Program-made: the position numbers and the translations under genes
Shown here: piece after piece, positions 1 to 7,209 of the stretch
Position numbering within the stretch: position 1 is the stretch's first letter
How the letters are laid out: the number at the start of each line of letters is the position of its first letter
Origin: Gemmatimonadales bacterium UBA7889
Lineage (GTDB): Bacteria > Gemmatimonadota > Gemmatimonadetes > Longimicrobiales > Gaopeijiaceae
Direction of reading: 5' to 3'
DNA: 17,949 nucleotides
NCBI GenBank assembly: GCA_002501085.1
Contig: DLRL01000107.1
Span: 648-18,596 of the forward strand
Notes under the pieces: generated by a model
Databases searched by the model: none
What the model was told of the DNA's origin: nothing
The model's input: the letters and a program-made list of their open reading frames with translations, nothing else

Positions 1-164
1 TGCAAAACAAGTGGGTCCTCATTCTATGGCCGAACTTCAATCAAACAACGTCACAGGGATCTGATAGTGAAGATCAGGTTATATTTAGTTATGAAACTTT
101 TCGAGGAATCTTTGGAATGCACCACCCTCAAGGCAAACCCGGGCAGCAACGCACTGATCCTTAG
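1..164 (+). CDS. possible C-terminal tail of an upstream gene (5' end outside window)
   Basis: The third forward frame is open from the window edge to a TAG at 162-164. It reads as a plausible protein tail of about 53 residues with aromatic-rich stretches such as VLILWPNF and VIFSYETFRGIFG, followed by a Pro/Gln/Lys-rich end. The other two forward frames are less protein-like here, although the first is also open to the edge and the second stops at 62-64. If real, this tail overlaps the start of the following lipoprotein gene by about 50 nt. I do not recognise the family. Only the 3' end is visible, so the call rests on composition alone. Confidence 0.35.
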   Translation, partial: QNKWVLILWPNFNQTTSQGSDSEDQVIFSYETFRGIFGMHHPQGKPGQQRTDP

Positions 165-591
165 TCTTATAGTCTTATCAATAGGGGCATGTGAGTTCTT
201 GACCGGAGTGCATATTCCGGATCAGGTCAGCGTTGAAATCGGGAGTTCAGACGTATCCAATGTGACTGTAGTCCAATCATATCATTTCTTGATGATTCCC
301 AACCCTGAGTGCCCTGACGATCCCAGTTGTCCGTCTGTCGTATACCTTATGAACTCAGACACCTCATCTGTGGCCCTCCCATTCGAGAGGACATACCCGT
401 TCACGGAACGACGCCAATTCTTCCTAGAGACATACCCTCCCGAGGGTGAAGAAGCGACGCTGACTATGCGGATTATGATCGATGAAGACGAGTGGTATAA
501 CGACTTCCGTAAGCTTCTCCCCGCAGGTGAAGATGGTGATCAGGAAACGTTTCAGTTCGTATATCAGTTCGGCGAAATCGTGAACAACTAA
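112..591 (+). CDS. small lipoprotein of unknown function
   Basis: I do not recognise the family. The N-terminus has a hydrophobic stretch (LILSLIVLSIGAC) ending in a lipobox, with the lipidated Cys at residue 27 of the start chosen here. That predicts an exported, membrane-anchored lipoprotein. The mature part is about 130 residues, acidic, beta-rich in appearance, and has a close Cys pair (ECPDDPSC) that could form a disulfide. Start choice: the frame is open to the window edge. TTG at 112 has a GAGGAA ribosome site just upstream and gives a 27-residue signal peptide. GTG at 67 (174 aa, with AGGGA 7 nt upstream) and ATG at 91 are the alternatives but give unusually long signals. The di-heme oxidoreductase gene starts 10 nt after the stop, so the two are probably co-transcribed, and this protein may act beside that enzyme (inference). 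Confidence 0.65.
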   Translation: MECTTLKANPGSNALILSLIVLSIGACEFLTGVHIPDQVSVEIGSSDVSNVTVVQSYHFLMIPNPECPDDPSCPSVVYLMNSDTSSVALPFERTYPFTERRQFFLETYPPEGEEATLTMRIMIDEDEWYNDFRKLLPAGEDGDQETFQFVYQFGEIVNN

Positions 592-601
592 ATTCACTCA
601 C

Positions 602-1783
602 GTGCTAAGAAACTCAACCCGTTTACCGATCCTACTGTGCTCTGTACTTACCGGATGCGGGATTGCAGATGAAACAGAAGTAGAGGCTACTGCCGGGACG
701 CCATTCCCGGGCGTAACTACTTATGAATCAGAGCAGTTCGTGCTGGGACAGGCTCTGTTCAATCGAACCTTCACCCCAGAGGAAGGCCTCGGACCACTAT
801 TCAACCAAGTAAGCTGCAGTTCATGTCACGATCTTCCAACCAGTGGAGGTCATGGGGCAGAGCCTGTGACCAAAGTCAGCGACTTCGACGAACGCACTGG
901 GTGTAATTTACTCAAGGAAGATGGCGGTGATCTACTCCAGGCATCTGTCGTACCTGCACTCCGAACTGCAGGGATTTTACCGGAGCGGATTCCTGTATCC
1001 GCCACAGCCGTAACGGAACTCCGCGCACCTGCACTCTACGGAATCGGTCTTGTAGAGGCGATTGAAGATGAAGACATCCTGATCAAGGCTGACCCAGACG
1101 ATCAAGATGGAGATGGCATCTCGGGACGGCCTGGGCTCGGGCCTGATGGGTCATTAGGCCGATTCGGGAGCAAGGCACAGCATGCTACCCTGAGTGAATT
1201 CATAGAAAACGCGATCCGTGGTGAAATGGGCCTTACTACACCTGCCCATCCCGTTGAGGAGATGCCCAACGGACTCCCACTCCCTGAAGGAAGTGATCCG
1301 GTTCCAGACCCCGAGATAGAAACATCAGACCTAACTCTACTCAGTGCCTACATTGGTTTTCTCGCCCAGCCACCACGTCGTACACTAGATAGTCCAGAAG
1401 ACCAAGCAGCAAGCGAGGAGGGTAGACAAATCTTCGCGAACATAGGCTGTGCGACTTGCCATACCCCCACATTAGTCACTGGAAACCATCAATCTGCCGC
1501 CCTCAATCGCAAGCGTTTCCGTAACTATTCGGACCTGCTCTTGCATGATATGGGGCCAGAGTTAGCTAGCATCTGTGCACCAGGTGCTAGTCCATCCGAG
1601 TGGAGAACTACGAGACTGGTAGGCTTATATTTGCGGTCGGAGTTCCTGCACGATGGAAGGGCTCGGAGTGTAAGGGATGCAATCCTGATGCACGGAGGAG
1701 AAGCAGAATCTGCACGCTATAGATTCCAGGATCTCAATCCCGAGTTACAACAAAGTGTTTTGCTTTTCCTGAGAACGCTTTAG
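602..1783 (+). CDS. lipoprotein di-heme oxidoreductase (DHOR family, DUF1111), paralog 1
   Basis: This is a putative periplasm-facing c-type di-heme oxidoreductase or peroxidase-like enzyme (Pfam DHOR, related to the MauG/cytochrome c peroxidase group). The substrate is unknown for most members. Two CxxCH haem-attachment motifs are visible: CSSCH at residues 72-76 and CATCH at 283-287. Other family landmarks are EEGLGPLFNQ just before haem 1, an acidic DQDGDGISGR loop near 168-176 that could bind calcium, LLLHD at 312-316, FLHDGRA at 348-354 and a C-terminal MHGGEA. A second conserved Cys pair (C101, C325) recurs in the paralog at 11744-12958 and may be a disulfide. The short signal ends in the lipobox LTGC (C19). 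The start is GTG with no clear ribosome site, so it may be coupled to the lipoprotein gene 10 nt upstream. The 393-aa length fits the family. The last bases overlap the stop codon of the convergent gene. Confidence 0.9.
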   Translation: MLRNSTRLPILLCSVLTGCGIADETEVEATAGTPFPGVTTYESEQFVLGQALFNRTFTPEEGLGPLFNQVSCSSCHDLPTSGGHGAEPVTKVSDFDERTGCNLLKEDGGDLLQASVVPALRTAGILPERIPVSATAVTELRAPALYGIGLVEAIEDEDILIKADPDDQDGDGISGRPGLGPDGSLGRFGSKAQHATLSEFIENAIRGEMGLTTPAHPVEEMPNGLPLPEGSDPVPDPEIETSDLTLLSAYIGFLAQPPRRTLDSPEDQAASEEGRQIFANIGCATCHTPTLVTGNHQSAALNRKRFRNYSDLLLHDMGPELASICAPGASPSEWRTTRLVGLYLRSEFLHDGRARSVRDAILMHGGEAESARYRFQDLNPELQQSVLLFLRTL

Positions 1784-2577
1784 CGCCTTCTGACCTGTAT
1801 CCTGGTCCATATCGCTACGGTACCACATGGATCACTAAAGCCCCCAGGCGCTCCACCACCCGCGTACACTTCCAGACCTTCCACCTCCACCGGATCTATG
1901 AAATCATAGCTTCTCATAGTGGAGCGAACTCCGTCCAGCATTAGACTCGGCTCACAACCAAGGCCACCATCCGAGAATGTTATGTTTTGGTTGACCAATA
2001 CCTGTGGCCCAAATAATCCACCATAAACAACCCTCAACCCTGACATCGTACGAAATAGGTCCGTTAAAACGTTAGGGTTACGGTCCTCAATGGCCTCCCT
2101 GTCGATGAATACCCCGCCATATCCCGTGCGTTGACGCTCATAGAAACCTCTCTGCTCCAAAAGTCGGGATCTGACTTCAACGACCAGTTCCTCAAGTTCG
2201 ACAGGCTCAGTGGATAAGCGAACCGTCACATCGATCAAGGCACCCTCAGGCACCGAAAGAGAATCCGTCCTTTCTTGATATCCTAGGCGGCGTGATCTGA
2301 GAATGAGAGATCCAGATAGAACCTCTTCAAAGTGGAATTCTCCCTGCTCGTTCGTGATCGAAAGTGCGGAAGTCCGGTCCACGCTCATCTCGACACCAAT
2401 CACGGGATCATTCGTTTCTTGGTCAAGCACGACCCCGGAGATTGAGGCTGTACCAACTCGATCCCGCTGAGCCTCAGCCAGTGAAGGACTGAAGAGAATA
2501 AGCACCGCAGCAGTCCAAAAATATTGGAAGTTTCTGCATTGCAGGCGCAAGACAGAAACTCGTCTAATTCCCACCAC
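1780..2577 (-). CDS. carboxypeptidase-regulatory-like plus TonB-receptor plug protein without a beta-barrel
   Basis: This is an exported protein made only of the N-terminal modules of a SusC-type receptor. A signal peptide ends in SLAEA|Q. A CarboxypepD_reg-like beta-sandwich follows at about residues 43-122 (start ISGVVLDQETNDPVIGVEMSV), then a plug-like domain at about 127-260 (LEELVVEV, LTDLFRTMSGLRVV, MLDGVRS, VEGLEVYAG). It ends at CGTVAIWTR with an Arg-rich tail, and no barrel strands follow. Two Cys (208 and 251) sit where a disulfide could lock the plug. Stand-alone proteins of this shape seem common in Gemmatimonadota, to my knowledge without an assigned function. Start: the frame is open up to an ATG at 2667, but that would translate through a strong terminator and give a 66-residue leader. 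GTG at 2577 or 2574, or TTG at 2550, gives a normal signal peptide. None has a strong ribosome site. Its stop overlaps the convergent DHOR-1 stop. Confidence 0.75.
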   Translation of the reverse strand: MVGIRRVSVLRLQCRNFQYFWTAAVLILFSPSLAEAQRDRVGTASISGVVLDQETNDPVIGVEMSVDRTSALSITNEQGEFHFEEVLSGSLILRSRRLGYQERTDSLSVPEGALIDVTVRLSTEPVELEELVVEVRSRLLEQRGFYERQRTGYGGVFIDREAIEDRNPNVLTDLFRTMSGLRVVYGGLFGPQVLVNQNITFSDGGLGCEPSLMLDGVRSTMRSYDFIDPVEVEGLEVYAGGGAPGGFSDPCGTVAIWTRIQVRRR

Positions 2578-2609
2578 TGCTTGTTTGCTTTTCAGGATCT
2601 TCACTATAA

Positions 2610-2660
2610 GCGTTAAAAAGAAATTGGCGCGGCACGCCAAGCCGGCGACCGCGCCAATTC
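2610..2660 (-). terminator. intrinsic terminator after susD
   Basis: A perfect 11-bp inverted repeat (AATTGGCGCGG at 2622-2632 and its complement at 2649-2659) encloses a 16-nt loop that can extend the stem (CGCC with GGCG). On the minus strand the hairpin is followed at once by TTCTTTTTAACG. It lies about 40 nt after the susD stop, which is where a Rho-independent terminator should be. The plus-strand side has no T-run, so it acts in the minus direction. Confidence 0.85.
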
Positions 2661-2675
2661 CATCCATTCCTCCCT
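2613..2675 (-). promoter_or_regulatory. candidate leader ORF overlapping the terminator (possible attenuator)
   Basis: On the minus strand an AGGGAGG ribosome site (2675-2669) stands 5 nt before an ATG at 2663. That ATG opens a 16-codon ORF (MELARSPAWRAPISF-like) running through both arms of the terminator stem and stopping at TAA (2615-2613) inside the T-rich tail. A ribosome on this ORF would stop the hairpin from forming and let transcription continue into the plug-only gene. An alternative ATG at 2667, in another frame, is only 1 nt from the same ribosome site. The geometry is visible; the regulatory role is inference. Confidence 0.35.
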
Positions 2676-2697
2676 ATACCTTCCCTTCACTAAGAAG

Positions 2698-4008
2698 TCA
2701 GGTCTTAGGCAGACACCTCTGGGTAAGATCATTATTAATGTTCGCGTTATACGTCGGCTCAGTATCAGTCATAGAGAACTTAGTCGGTCGCCCAGATGCA
2801 GGACGTTCCGAATCCCCTGCACCGCCATTCAGCGCTGCGAATACTGATTTCATAAGACCGAACCGATGTAGATCGTTTCTGCGACGACCTTCCATGAAAT
2901 GTTCAGCAAAACGCTCATTCAAAAGGTATGACTGAGCAGTAGCATCATCAGTCGGTGTAGCAAAAGCAGACATCCCGACCGCTGCTCTGAGCGTATTAAG
3001 GATCGTCGTCATGCCGGCATAGTCACCAGTCCTGTACTTCGCCTCAGCTTCGATGAGCCGCATCCCATCCGAATGCAAGAACGGGACGTCGGCATTCTCA
3101 AGCGTGTACTTGTACTGACTGTAGTGCGGTGTCTCATTGTCGGTCGCGATTTCACCATCGAACCAAACCGGCATCCGTGGGTCCGGTTCATCCGTCAGCG
3201 GATCACGCATATAGGATGACTGTGTGGTGGTCTGGTCGATCTTCGGCCACCACTTGTACATGAGCCCGGCAGCTTCATTGAAGCCCTTGGTCCCGAGCAA
3301 CACGATCGCGTTATAGTCCTCCTCGTTGTAAACGGCATCGTAGGAAAACCCAGCGGGGATCTTTGCCGCTTCTGCAGCTGCTGAAGCGTAGTTGCCAAGC
3401 AGAAGATGTGCTTCTGCTAGGCCCGCTATGGAAGCATACTCGTATTCTGAGTTGTTCGCGGCTTTCGCGGCCGATATCGCCTCACCGAAGTTCACTACGG
3501 CCTGCTCGAGGTTCGCCATGTCTGTAGCAACCGGACCCGACGCGACCAACGGTGACTCACAGAACGTCATCCCGATCATCAGATCCGCCAGAGCCTCAGA
3601 CATCTTCACCTGAGCCATCTTAGGATCTGTGGCCGCTGCACCCTCCATCACACGTGTAATACGGTCCGCGGCATCATTCGCAAACCACCGCGACCTGAGC
3701 CACGAATTGTGAGTGCCGTCTAGGGGACTCGTACCGTACTGGAAACGACCGTGGTCGGTCTCGTCGTAGCCGGACCACGTACCCGTATGCTGATAGACGT
3801 CACCCAATAGTGCCTGATAGATCACGAAGTTATCAAAAACCTCGTGAACCGTGCCCTCTACACCATTCGCGATCGCTGGCAGTGCAAAATCTAGATCCTC
3901 CGATGTGTACGCTTGTGGATCAGACACCGTAAGGATGTCATCACATGCACCCACCGATACAGCAATCAGGATCGAAACAAGTATTCCACTTTTTCTATTG
4001 ATTTTCAT
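2698..4008 (-). CDS. SusD/RagB-family surface lipoprotein of an outer-membrane uptake pair
   Basis: SusD-type proteins are outer-membrane lipoproteins that sit as a lid over a SusC channel and help bind the ligand. The signal peptide MKINRKSGILVSILIAVSVGAC has its lipobox Cys at residue 22. The mature protein is mostly helical, has the N-terminal DDILTVSDPQA region, and ends with the family's late motif (LLNERFAEHFMEGRRRNDLHRFG) followed by a short tail. At 436 aa it is on the short side for SusD, as in many non-Bacteroidetes members. Start: ATG at 4008 has an AGGAG site 10 nt upstream. The ATG at 4053 overlaps the susC stop (TAATG) but has no such site and adds 15 residues before the signal. 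It lies directly downstream of susC and is followed by a strong terminator. No glycoside hydrolase or peptidase is beside it, so the ligand cannot be guessed. Confidence 0.9.
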   Translation of the reverse strand: MKINRKSGILVSILIAVSVGACDDILTVSDPQAYTSEDLDFALPAIANGVEGTVHEVFDNFVIYQALLGDVYQHTGTWSGYDETDHGRFQYGTSPLDGTHNSWLRSRWFANDAADRITRVMEGAAATDPKMAQVKMSEALADLMIGMTFCESPLVASGPVATDMANLEQAVVNFGEAISAAKAANNSEYEYASIAGLAEAHLLLGNYASAAAEAAKIPAGFSYDAVYNEEDYNAIVLLGTKGFNEAAGLMYKWWPKIDQTTTQSSYMRDPLTDEPDPRMPVWFDGEIATDNETPHYSQYKYTLENADVPFLHSDGMRLIEAEAKYRTGDYAGMTTILNTLRAAVGMSAFATPTDDATAQSYLLNERFAEHFMEGRRRNDLHRFGLMKSVFAALNGGAGDSERPASGRPTKFSMTDTEPTYNANINNDLTQRCLPKT

Positions 4009-4052
4009 AGTAAATTTACTCCTATCAGTCCGAGATAATTCCTGGTTGCTCA

Positions 4053-7000
4053 TTAGAATCTAGTTCGTACTGCTAAGAGGAATCTTCTGGGTTGAGGGGC
4101 TCCCAGGAAGGGAGATGTACCAAAGTCGGCACCACCGCTGTATACCTGATTCGGGTCGGGGCAGTTGCAGTCGTCCCACCAGTGCAGGTTGTAACCTGAA
4201 AGTGAGATCGACGTTCTCGACAGCCCAAGACCACCCAAGAGCGCATCCGGAACCTGCCAAGATAAAGTCACCTCTTGGAGCCGGATGTTGTCCCGTGAAT
4301 CGACCGGATACCCGAGGCGGTGATAATTCAGTGTTGAATCACTCTGTGCCGTAGTAGCACCACCCGGTGCGAGATGCTGCAGATACTCGTCATATGCCAG
4401 CTGGCGCACACCGTAACCACGGTCAGAGTTTACCATGCTCGCACCCCACTCACCGCGGACTTGGACCGCAAGCCTCAACGAGTTACCAATCGCGATATCA
4501 TTGAAGAACGAAGCCATTTGGCCCGGATAGGACTGACCCCAATAAGGGTTGTAGGTAGTCCTAACGTGGCCGAGGGTCGTTGGATCCCAACCGATGACAC
4601 CACGTCTGAAGATGGCACCGATCGGATAACCCTCGCGGAAGCCTCCCAAACGGTTGATATGGATCCAGCTAGCAACCACATCACAGGTTGCCACGGAGTT
4701 ACAGGCTCCATTCTCCATGTTCGCAGCGTAGACAGGAATCGAGTCCGCATAAGCAGTCTCACCAAGATCGAGGATCTTGTTTTCATTCCACTCGTAGTTG
4801 ACCCCTGTCTGCCAACGCAGGAAGCCTACATCAAGCGCTGTTGCGTTGAACTGGAACTCAAAGCCCTGGTTCTGGATTTCACCCACGTTACGCTGCTGTG
4901 AAGACGAGAACCCCTCACTCGGAGGAAGAGCAATCCCGAGCAGGGCGTTCTTGGTCTGCGCGTTATAGTAGGTGGAGATGATTCCGATCCGGTCATTGAA
5001 CAACCCTAGGTCGAGACCAAACTCCTGTTCGACTTTGTTCTCCGGCTCCAGCATGTCGTTACCCGGATTGGACGGCCTAACACCTGCCAAATCTTGGAGC
5101 ACCGTGTTCGGTGAGTACGTCTGGAAGCTGGCGAACGCTCCAGGTGCCTTACCGGCCATGCCGATGGCCGCACGGAGTTTCGCACTGCTCACCAGGGGTA
5201 CTGAACTGACAGGCAGGTTGTACGCTACGTCAGCTTTAGGGTATACCTGGAAGCCGTAGTTCACACCAAAGGCGCTATTCCCGTCAATCCTCACCGCACC
5301 CGTAACGAACAGATCATTGGTGAGGTCGAAGCGGTTCTGGACGAACGCACCAAGGTTGATGTCCTCACTGAAGCTTTCACCACCGAAGCTACGTGCGGCA
5401 CCACCAACTGTGGTCACACCCTCACCTGCAAAGTCCTTTCCTGTAGCCATTGAGTAGGATTGTACGTTCCAGTACCCCTGCCCACCGAATGCTAGGCTAC
5501 CACCGATGTCACCGAAAAAGCTCAGGACATCACCGAGCCTGTAGTCCAGAGTGGCTAGATAGTCACCCGTGAATACTCTGGTGTTGCGGTAACCGATGTT
5601 CCGCTCGCCGTTCTTCCCGATGTACGTGTAGTGCCGCCCGAAAGGCAGTGTGCGACTCTTCTGGTCGTTGAGAGCGTCCAACCCGACCGTTGCCTTATGT
5701 GTGAAATTCGGGAGCGGAGTCCAGTTCAAGTTGATCGAACCAGTCCACCGGTCTGTGTCGGAGTACGTCTCGATGGCCTTACCGTCTGCCACAGTGACGT
5801 CCAACCCGCCGCCATAAGGCTCATCTTTCGTAGCGTTCAGCGGATTGGTTAACAATGCATTGGTATAGATGCCAAGCCAGTTATTCCCTGACTGAAGCGA
5901 CCAAATGCGGTTGCGTACATAACCAGACGTCACGCCGATCGTCATGTTCTCGGATGCCGTCCAGTTTAGGTTCACGCGCATGTTTCCGCGCTTCTGGTCA
6001 TTCGGCTTGATCGATCCCTCTTCGTAGCTGAATCCACCAGACACGAAGTATGTGACCTCCTCGCCACCACCATCTACTGTGAGGTCATAAGTATTGATCA
6101 GGCCGTTCTCGATCAGCGTTTCATTCGGATCCCAGGCAACCGTACCATCTGGACCACTGAAGTTGCTACGCAGGTGCGTCGGGAAATTCTCCCTGTTCCT
6201 GTTGTATCCAACTGTGCTGCTCAATGTGAAGTTGGCCGGGCTATTGCTGCGGCCACGCTTCGTAAAGATCTGGATCACACCACCCGAAGCTTCTGAGCCA
6301 TATAGCGTCGAAGCAGCCGGTCCCTTAAGTACCTCAACCCGATCGATCTCCTCTGGGTTCAAGTCGGACAGTCTATCCTCACCTGCCCCACCGGAGAATG
6401 CGCAGCAAGTCGTCGACCCACCTGCCGAGTAAATCCACTCGCTACCCCGGCTATCGACTCGAACACCGTCGATGTAAATCATCGGCCGCTGACCGAGTGA
6501 GAAGCTGTCTGTACCGCGAACTTTCAAGACTCTCGAAGCTCCTACTCCACCGACTGTGCCGACCGAGCGCACGCCAGGGATCCGACCTTCGAGAATCTGA
6601 CTGAAGCTCTCTATTGGCACAGCTTCCGAGATGGCGCTCACGTCGAGTGAGGCAACGGCGGTACCGATTTTCCGTCGCTCAACGGCACCTGCGGTACCCG
6701 TCACGACAATTTCATCGAGATTCACAGCCGCTACCGTCATGCTGAAATCAGCAGTTGCGGTCCCCCCTGACGTAATCGAGGCCTCTGTTGCCTCAGTCCG
6801 GTAACCCACGCTTAGCGCCTGGATCGTATAAGTACCAGCAGGAACACCAATGACCACATAACGACCTGCAGTATTTGTCAGTGATCCAAAGTTGGTACCC
6901 TCTACGGTAACCTGTACGCCATTAACGGGTTGACCGGTAGATGCCGCAGTAATGGTTCCTGTTAAAGTCCCCGTCTGAGCATCCAACGGTGATGGTCCAA

Positions 7001-7076
7001 AAGCGAGTGCAAAAGCAGCCATAACAGCCACTGCCCCAGTTATCACTCTTGATCGGTCAAACGAACGAGTACTCAT
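4053..7076 (-). CDS. SusC/RagA-family TonB-linked outer-membrane receptor
   Basis: This is a TonB-dependent beta-barrel that imports a ligand delivered with its SusD partner, powered by the TonB-ExbBD complex (not in this window). The domains in order are a signal peptide ending at LDA|Q (residue 33), a CarboxypepD_reg-like domain at about 36-115, LDEIVVTGTAG at the plug entry, a plug domain at about 130-275 (ILEGRIPGVR, MIYIDGVRVDS, VEVLKGPAASTLYGSEASGGVIQIFTKRG), and a barrel from about 280 to 1007 ending in RTRF, with the C-terminal Phe expected for barrel assembly. The full length of 1007 aa is typical. Start: ATG with AGGAG 6 nt upstream. Six cysteines stand out: the vicinal pair C224-C225 in a plug loop, C792/C798, and a CxC at 970-972. 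It is followed directly by susD and preceded by the terminator of the upstream operon, so it probably has its own promoter. Confidence 0.95.
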   Translation of the reverse strand: MSTRSFDRSRVITGAVAVMAAFALAFGPSPLDAQTGTLTGTITAASTGQPVNGVQVTVEGTNFGSLTNTAGRYVVIGVPAGTYTIQALSVGYRTEATEASITSGGTATADFSMTVAAVNLDEIVVTGTAGAVERRKIGTAVASLDVSAISEAVPIESFSQILEGRIPGVRSVGTVGGVGASRVLKVRGTDSFSLGQRPMIYIDGVRVDSRGSEWIYSAGGSTTCCAFSGGAGEDRLSDLNPEEIDRVEVLKGPAASTLYGSEASGGVIQIFTKRGRSNSPANFTLSSTVGYNRNRENFPTHLRSNFSGPDGTVAWDPNETLIENGLINTYDLTVDGGGEEVTYFVSGGFSYEEGSIKPNDQKRGNMRVNLNWTASENMTIGVTSGYVRNRIWSLQSGNNWLGIYTNALLTNPLNATKDEPYGGGLDVTVADGKAIETYSDTDRWTGSINLNWTPLPNFTHKATVGLDALNDQKSRTLPFGRHYTYIGKNGERNIGYRNTRVFTGDYLATLDYRLGDVLSFFGDIGGSLAFGGQGYWNVQSYSMATGKDFAGEGVTTVGGAARSFGGESFSEDINLGAFVQNRFDLTNDLFVTGAVRIDGNSAFGVNYGFQVYPKADVAYNLPVSSVPLVSSAKLRAAIGMAGKAPGAFASFQTYSPNTVLQDLAGVRPSNPGNDMLEPENKVEQEFGLDLGLFNDRIGIISTYYNAQTKNALLGIALPPSEGFSSSQQRNVGEIQNQGFEFQFNATALDVGFLRWQTGVNYEWNENKILDLGETAYADSIPVYAANMENGACNSVATCDVVASWIHINRLGGFREGYPIGAIFRRGVIGWDPTTLGHVRTTYNPYWGQSYPGQMASFFNDIAIGNSLRLAVQVRGEWGASMVNSDRGYGVRQLAYDEYLQHLAPGGATTAQSDSTLNYHRLGYPVDSRDNIRLQEVTLSWQVPDALLGGLGLSRTSISLSGYNLHWWDDCNCPDPNQVYSGGADFGTSPFLGAPQPRRFLLAVRTRF

Positions 7077-7145
7077 ACCCAGCTCCTAAGCAGATTCTCA
7101 AGGAAGTGGTGTCCGGAAGAAAAAGCATTTCTCTCCCGATTGATC

Positions 7146-7174
7146 AGTAATTAAAATGTCACGAAAACGGTCAA
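7146..7174 (-). promoter_or_regulatory. weak candidate promoter for susC-susD
   Basis: In the 133-nt gap upstream of susC the minus strand has TTGACC (7174-7169), and 17 nt later ATTACT (7151-7146) within an A/T-rich stretch. The -35 half is good and the -10 half is poor (3 of 6). A promoter is expected here because the preceding operon ends in a terminator directly upstream. The exact elements are a guess, as the sigma-factor consensus of this lineage may differ. Confidence 0.25.
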
Positions 7175-7200
7175 GAGAAAAGGGGGATTCTCCCCACATC
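7175..7200 (-). terminator. intrinsic terminator of the PPIase-DHOR-GldAFG-DUF4340 operon
   Basis: On the minus strand, 14 nt after the DUF4340 stop codon, GGGGA-GAA-TCCCC (7195-7183) forms a short GC-rich hairpin followed by C and TTTTCTCTT. The stem is only 5 bp with a triloop, so it is weaker than the terminator after susD, but its position between two operons supports the call. Confidence 0.6.
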
Positions 7201-7209
7201 TCCTAACAC

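Noticed and set aside
4009..4020. Perfect 12-nt palindrome AGTAAATTTACT between the susD ribosome site and start
   Set aside because: It could be an operator or a small hairpin, but a single A/T-rich 12-mer is weak evidence, and it is simply the spacer between SD and ATG.
4374..4901. 175-codon plus-strand ORF antisense to susC
   Set aside because: It mirrors the reading frame of a well-supported receptor gene, has no family-like sequence and is a typical shadow.
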